Shown here piece by piece: positions 60,401 to 64,000 of a stretch of 64,000 nucleotides of DNA. The stretch is taken from NCBI GenBank assembly GCA_947623455.1, contig OX392538.1, forward strand, positions 4,898,001-4,962,000. The letters run 5' to 3'. The notes beneath the pieces were generated by a model. That model made no database searches. It saw only the letters and a program-made list of their open reading frames with translations, and was not told the DNA's origin. Within the stretch, counting starts at the first letter, position 1; every line of letters begins with the position of its first letter. This stretch comes from Mimachlamys varia. Its lineage: Eukaryota > Mollusca > Bivalvia > Pectinida > Pectinidae. The position numbers and the translations under genes were made by a program.

Positions 60401-62769
60401 AGGTGCAGCATGTGTGAATGTGTTACGTCATCTTTACTATATAGGCAACACGTGTTAATTCAAACAAAGTAATTATTTATATATTAGTATTGGTTTTGTT
60501 ACAGGGTTATTCTACTGCTGAAACATGGTATGCTGTCCTGGACCAGGGCACCAACTACTGTAACATGTTCAACTTACTGGAAGGTAGGTGAAACACAGTT
60601 ATGATATGTACCTAACATATACTGTTACATGTTCAACTTACTGGAAGGTAAGTCAAACACAGTAATCATCTGTACCTAACATATACTGTTACATGTTCAA
60701 CTTACTAAGGAAGGTAAGTCAAACACAGTAATTATCTGTATCTAACATATACTGTTACATGTTCAACTTACTGGAAGGTAAGTCAAACACAGTTAGCATC
60801 TGTATCTAACATATACTGTTACATGTTTAACTGACTGGAAGGTAGGTGAAACACAGTTATAATCTGTACCTAACATATACTGTTTCATGTTCAACTTACT
60901 GGAAGGTAAGTCAAACACAGTAATCATCTGTACCTAACATATACTGTTACATGTTCAACTTACTAAGGAAGGTAAGTCAAACACAGTAATTATCTGTATC
61001 TAACATATACGACCTTTCTAAACAGGCGTAAAGTGGTTTTCATATAAAAACAGACCAAATACGCTTATCAGTTATATACATTGTATATATCAAGATGTGT
61101 TAGTTTGTGGTAGTGTCCTAGGGGAGATTTATGTGTGTAGCGTTCTTATCTTATTTGAAATCCAACATTGCTTATCTACCATTTACAAGTTCAAGGTACC
61201 GTCCCGACGGTTCACGTGTTGGCAGCATGTATATTCTACTGATGACATTTGGGACCATGTTAAACGGATGTAGGTTGTAGGCTGGCAAGATTTATGGTCG
61301 CAAATAAGAAATATTCTGTATCCTTGTATGATATGAAGGTGGGCGTTTTAGAATGTGCTCATCAGTGTGCTTACATCGTGTGATTTAGAATGATGCCTCA
61401 GATCTTGATTTAAAGACGTGACATCTCGTTGAATAAGACCTAGCTTTACAAGTTACTACTAAGCTGTATAATAAACGTGACGATTTCGATTTTCCGATCG
61501 TGAACTTTCAATTTCTTGGTTGTACAATCCCTGCTTCTCCATCCTATGGTGTTAACATGTCGCAGTTGATTCGTTATTCTAGGGCTTGCTCTGAATATCG
61601 CGATTTTCGTAATAGATGTCAACTGCTGACGAACAAACTTATGGCACAGGGATTCTAGAGATGCAGGTTAATGAAGACTATGGGCAAATTTTATGGTTGC
61701 CATCTTGATCTCATCGAGAAATATTCTGTATCTTTGTGTGATATGAAGATGGACGCTTTTGAGTTTGCGTATTAGTGTGCTTACTTCTTGTGATGACAAT
61801 GATGACTCGGTTCTCATTTTGAGAATGGATTCTTATTGGAAGTGACCAAAATTAAAAGGCGGATGTCGTCGATGAAGCAGAAGACGCTTACTCCTCTTGA
61901 ACAGATGGTCTGATTCTCTTGTGCTTTTACGAATGTCTCGATGTAAATCTTTCCTTTGTTCCTATTTTCACTGTAGTTTAATCGATTTTGAGTTCGGATT
62001 CTGGTTTCGTTGACGCTTTGGTATTCTCTGATTTTTTTATATGGCGGGTGTCGTCGATGAAGCAGAAGTAAGTTACTCTTCCGGAACGCCTGATCTCATT
62101 TTCTTGTACTTTTTCAATGGGCCCCGTGTTAATCTTTCCACTATTCAAGTTTTGCCCCCTTGTGTATTAGATTGTCAGTTCAGATTGTGGTTCTGATGAC
62201 GCTTCGGTATTCTCTGATTTTTTGTATTACTGTAATCCAAACAACATAGATGTTGTTTTTCAAAGATAACACCTAATTTCTTTGATTATTTATTTTCATA
62301 AAGTTGACGCATGATTACTTTCTATAAATCCAACTTGATTCAAATGGAATAACATTGTATATACATGTATATACATTGTAGCTATTTAAAAAAAATAACG
62401 GTATCTACACATCACGTTACTCATGATAGAGCATTTCATAGACTGGAATATACTTAATTCAAGTTTATCGAAAAGTGTTTAAAATTATAGCGATGTAGAG
62501 GCAAAAACGATTGCGACCGTTTATATCAGAAATTATACAACGACTATCCCTACACTAAATTAATATATGCCGGTTAGATAAAGCTGTAGATACCGATGTT
62601 GACCATACTCGTAAATACGGATGGTGTCTGTGTATCACACTCTATTATCACCTAAACCTATCTACTCCCGTCCACAGGAGCTGGTCTGACCACAGCCGCT
62701 GGATACGTCGAGACTGCCTCAGACGACACCTGTACTCAACGGTCATCAGCTGACTGCAACAGATATTAA
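57460..62769 (+). CDS. Small secreted eight-cysteine protein, paralogue B (about 167 aa), five exons
   Basis: Exons 57460-57560, about 57746-57859, 58179-58295, 60505-60583 and 62678-62769; the junctions match those of paralogue A in position and phase (the exon 2 borders may be off by one base). Residues 1-28 form a signal peptide ending AHA. All eight Cys of paralogue A are kept. Exon 3 is four codons shorter (GDDSCQIN in place of the NGNMTATGGHCTLV region), which removes one possible glycosylation site. TWYAVLD.GTNYCNM, THETPLKHY and NEKCLYV are conserved. Same strand, same exon plan and 4 kb spacing point to a tandem gene duplication. AATAAA is present about 30 bp after the stop (near 62801). 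Intron 3 holds a 1.5-kb inverted-repeat element, a SINE and a hammerhead-repeat copy; intron 4 holds a Penelope-like remnant. Function unknown. Confidence 0.9.
58316..59826. mobile_element. 1.5-kb element with long inverted ends in intron 3 of paralogue B
   Basis: Bases 58316-58442 and 59704-59826 are diverged reverse complements over about 125 bp (shared words CTCAAACTAATTGCAACA, TTTTGGTTGAT, AGCAT, AATGGGG/ATTGGGG, AAAACTTTTTT). A SINE sits inside it. No transposase was seen, and target duplications are not clear. Confidence 0.75.
58559..58775 (+). mobile_element. tRNA-derived SINE
   Basis: The head has pol III promoter boxes: A-box-like GTGGCCGAGCGGTTAAGG at about 58569 and B-box AAGTTCGAATCCC at about 58627. 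This is followed by a conserved middle domain (TCGGTGGTTTTTCTCCGGGT, CTCCGGCTTTCCTCC), as in deeply conserved metazoan SINE families, and an A-rich tail AACAAAATAAACCAAACC. I cannot name the family with certainty. Confidence 0.88.
60201..60433 (+). mobile_element. Hammerhead-bearing repeat family, copy 6 in intron 3 of paralogue B
   Basis: All family blocks are present. In the ribozyme region 60313-60356 the core reads CTTAAGA (G changed) and AAAA in place of GAAA, while stem I (GCATCA/CGGTGC) and stem II arms persist. It should be inactive. Confidence 0.82.
60555..60985. repeat. Exon 4 end plus splice donor repeated seven times (paralogue B)
   Basis: The unit TACTGTTACATGTTCAACTT ACTGGAAGGTAAGTC plus about 30 bp of intron repeats head to tail. 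Donors at 60584 (real exon end), 60648, 60714, 60778, 60842, 60906 and 60972 give a period of 64-66 bp. Reading past the first donor meets a TGA almost at once. Confidence 0.94.
61230..62222 (+). pseudogene. Penelope-like-type element remnant with two tail repeats
   Basis: A short C-terminal piece at about 61275-61390 precedes a longer one at 61440-61785 (blocks YNKRDDFDFP, NIPASPSYG, SQLIRYSRACSEY), which has a stop near 61659. Two tail repeats follow at 61838-62035 and 62040-62222 (GTCGTCGATGAAGCAGAAG, CTTCCGGAACGCC, GTATTCTCTGATTTTTT). It lies in intron 4 of paralogue B. Confidence 0.75.
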
Positions 62770-63414
62770 ATCGTGTCATATGCGTTTTGTATGTTGTTAA
62801 CAATAAAACAATATAAAAACATCATAATCAGTTACATGTTCATATTTTTTTCTTATATTTGAATGATTTGACAGGCGATAGTCACGTGTTTTTAGTCTGA
62901 ACATGTAGCCCTGGACAACGCAGAATCCTTCATAAATAAGCGCTAAGTTTACTTACGTCCGATTTCCATTAATGAGCAGGCAAGCTTAAGAACTGGACTC
63001 GAATTTCTGTAATATCAAATGCTTACAGGTCAAAAGGTTTTTAAACTCTCAATTTCAGGACCGCTATATTGTTAAAGCTAACAGACCAGTTTACATGGAC
63101 TATACACTTAGTAGTTATGCTGATTAAAAAAATCACATAAACAAGTATCAATAATATACGATTTATGACTTATAAACGATATATGACTTATAATTCGGCA
63201 AGTTTGTATCCTGATACATATATCCCATTATTTCTGTATAATATTTCCGTGGTTATTGACTTTAGATTAGTCCTGTTATATGTGACATTGACAAAAAATA
63301 TCAGAAACGCATAACATTGTCCTGGCACAGAGGGTATCGCGACTGTATCGCACGTGTGTCGTACGATCTATCAGGTTAGATTTTGGTGTCCAGGCCAAGT
63401 CGCTCATACAGGAC
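62770..63414. other. Downstream flank of paralogue B, no gene recognised
   Basis: It contains the paralogue B polyadenylation signal near 62801; otherwise AT-rich without recognised features. Confidence 0.45.
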
Positions 63415-63600
63415 ATTAGTAACATCACAAGAAACGAAGTCGTCCGATCGTGTTGCAATATTAACATCACAAGAAGCGAAGCCGTCCGATCGTGTTGCCA
63501 AAGTAACATCACAGGAAGCGAAGCTGTCCGATCGTGTTGCCATAGTAACATCCCAAGAAGCGAAGCCGTCCGATCGTGCTGCCCATAGTAACAACATAAC
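63415..63600. repeat. 42-bp tandem repeat, about 4.5 copies, open on both strands
   Basis: The unit is ACATCACAAGAAGCGAAGCC plus GTCCGATCGTGTTGCCATAGTA. Because 42 is a multiple of three and the unit lacks stops in several frames, both strands show repetitive open frames of about 73-111 codons. The codon pattern gives no reason to call a gene. Confidence 0.92.
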
Positions 63601-63929
63601 ATGAATCGAAGCGACTACCTTCCTTAAAAATATATTGCTTACATCAATGATATGACAGACTGCCGTCTGACAATATAAAACCATATGCCAAGAAGCTAAC
63701 AAAATCCACAACTGGTGCCAAAGCTAATATTATAAATTTAAATAATCTCTGACATCTCTTATGACTTCTGCCCCCCCCCCCCCCTGTCCATACATTTAAC
63801 CATGGAATGATGGGTTGTTGTCGTCGTCTTGTAAGCGCCTCACTGTGGTTTGGGATTGGACCTTCACATGCATGATGCATGATGTAAGGCAAAATTGTAT
63901 CATTTATATAACAATAAATAAGAAAATAT
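63601..63929. other. Right-edge flank with a poly-C tract
   Basis: A run of C lies at about 63771-63784. Nothing else is recognised. Confidence 0.45.
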
Positions 63930-64000
63930 GGAAGCGTTACAAAATCATAATCCAAACGCAAAATCGATTAAACCAGGGGCAAAGAAAAGATTTACATCGA
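63930..64000 (-). mobile_element. Penelope-like tail fragment cut by the right edge
   Basis: AAAATCGATTAAACCAGGGG and GAAAAGATTTACATCGA match the reverse complement of the family tail. Confidence 0.65.

Overview
This window looks like genomic DNA from a marine mollusc, most likely a bivalve. It is AT-rich, its genes have many introns with GT...AG junctions, intergenic DNA is long and packed with eukaryotic transposable elements, and it holds a chitin synthase, a gene class prominent in shell-forming molluscs. The species cannot be fixed from the sequence. No operons, ribosome-binding sites, CRISPR arrays or functional tRNA/rRNA genes were seen.

Layout. Bases 1 to about 7.3 kb hold most of a Ty3/gypsy-type LTR retrotransposon on the minus strand: LTR, Lys-tRNA-type primer site, gag with a CCHC knuckle, a textbook -1 frameshift site, protease, and an RT-RNase H-integrase frame open to the left edge. 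It carries a stop in gag and a 779-bp insertion made of a copy of its own integrase tail. Bases 8,772-15,618 (+) are a complete nine-exon SPAG6 gene (armadillo-repeat protein of the ciliary central pair) with an X-box-like site just upstream and a solo LTR and a 78-bp perfect palindrome in intron 1. From 16.9 to 37.7 kb lies a gene-poor, repeat-rich stretch: decayed non-LTR retrotransposons, Penelope-like-type RT remnants with repeated tails, a small repeat family that carries hammerhead ribozymes, a 41-bp minisatellite and a 0.76-kb inverted-repeat element.

Bases 37,782-46,770 (+) are a ten-exon chitin synthase with TDAD, EDRW, QRRRW and SWGTR motifs and a long low-complexity insertion inside the catalytic domain. 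Bases 48,846-53,439 and 57,460-62,769 (+) are two tandem paralogues of five exons each, encoding small secreted eight-cysteine proteins of a family I recognise only as uncharacterised. Introns of both are full of mobile elements.

The most notable observations are: (1) an apparently complete minimal type I hammerhead ribozyme at 21.3 kb with decayed relatives in the same repeat family; (2) in the secreted-protein pair, exon ends together with their splice donors have been tandemly repeated two to seven times, in three places, always with a unit near 64 bp; (3) the TTTAAAC slippery site plus hairpin at the gag-pol overlap of the LTR element, and its self-copy insertion with an 8-bp flanking repeat; (4) two TTAA-associated piggyBac-like non-autonomous elements in opposite orientation. 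The three genes on the plus strand show no sign of working in one pathway: cilia (SPAG6), chitin deposition (chitin synthase) and secretion (the paralogue pair).
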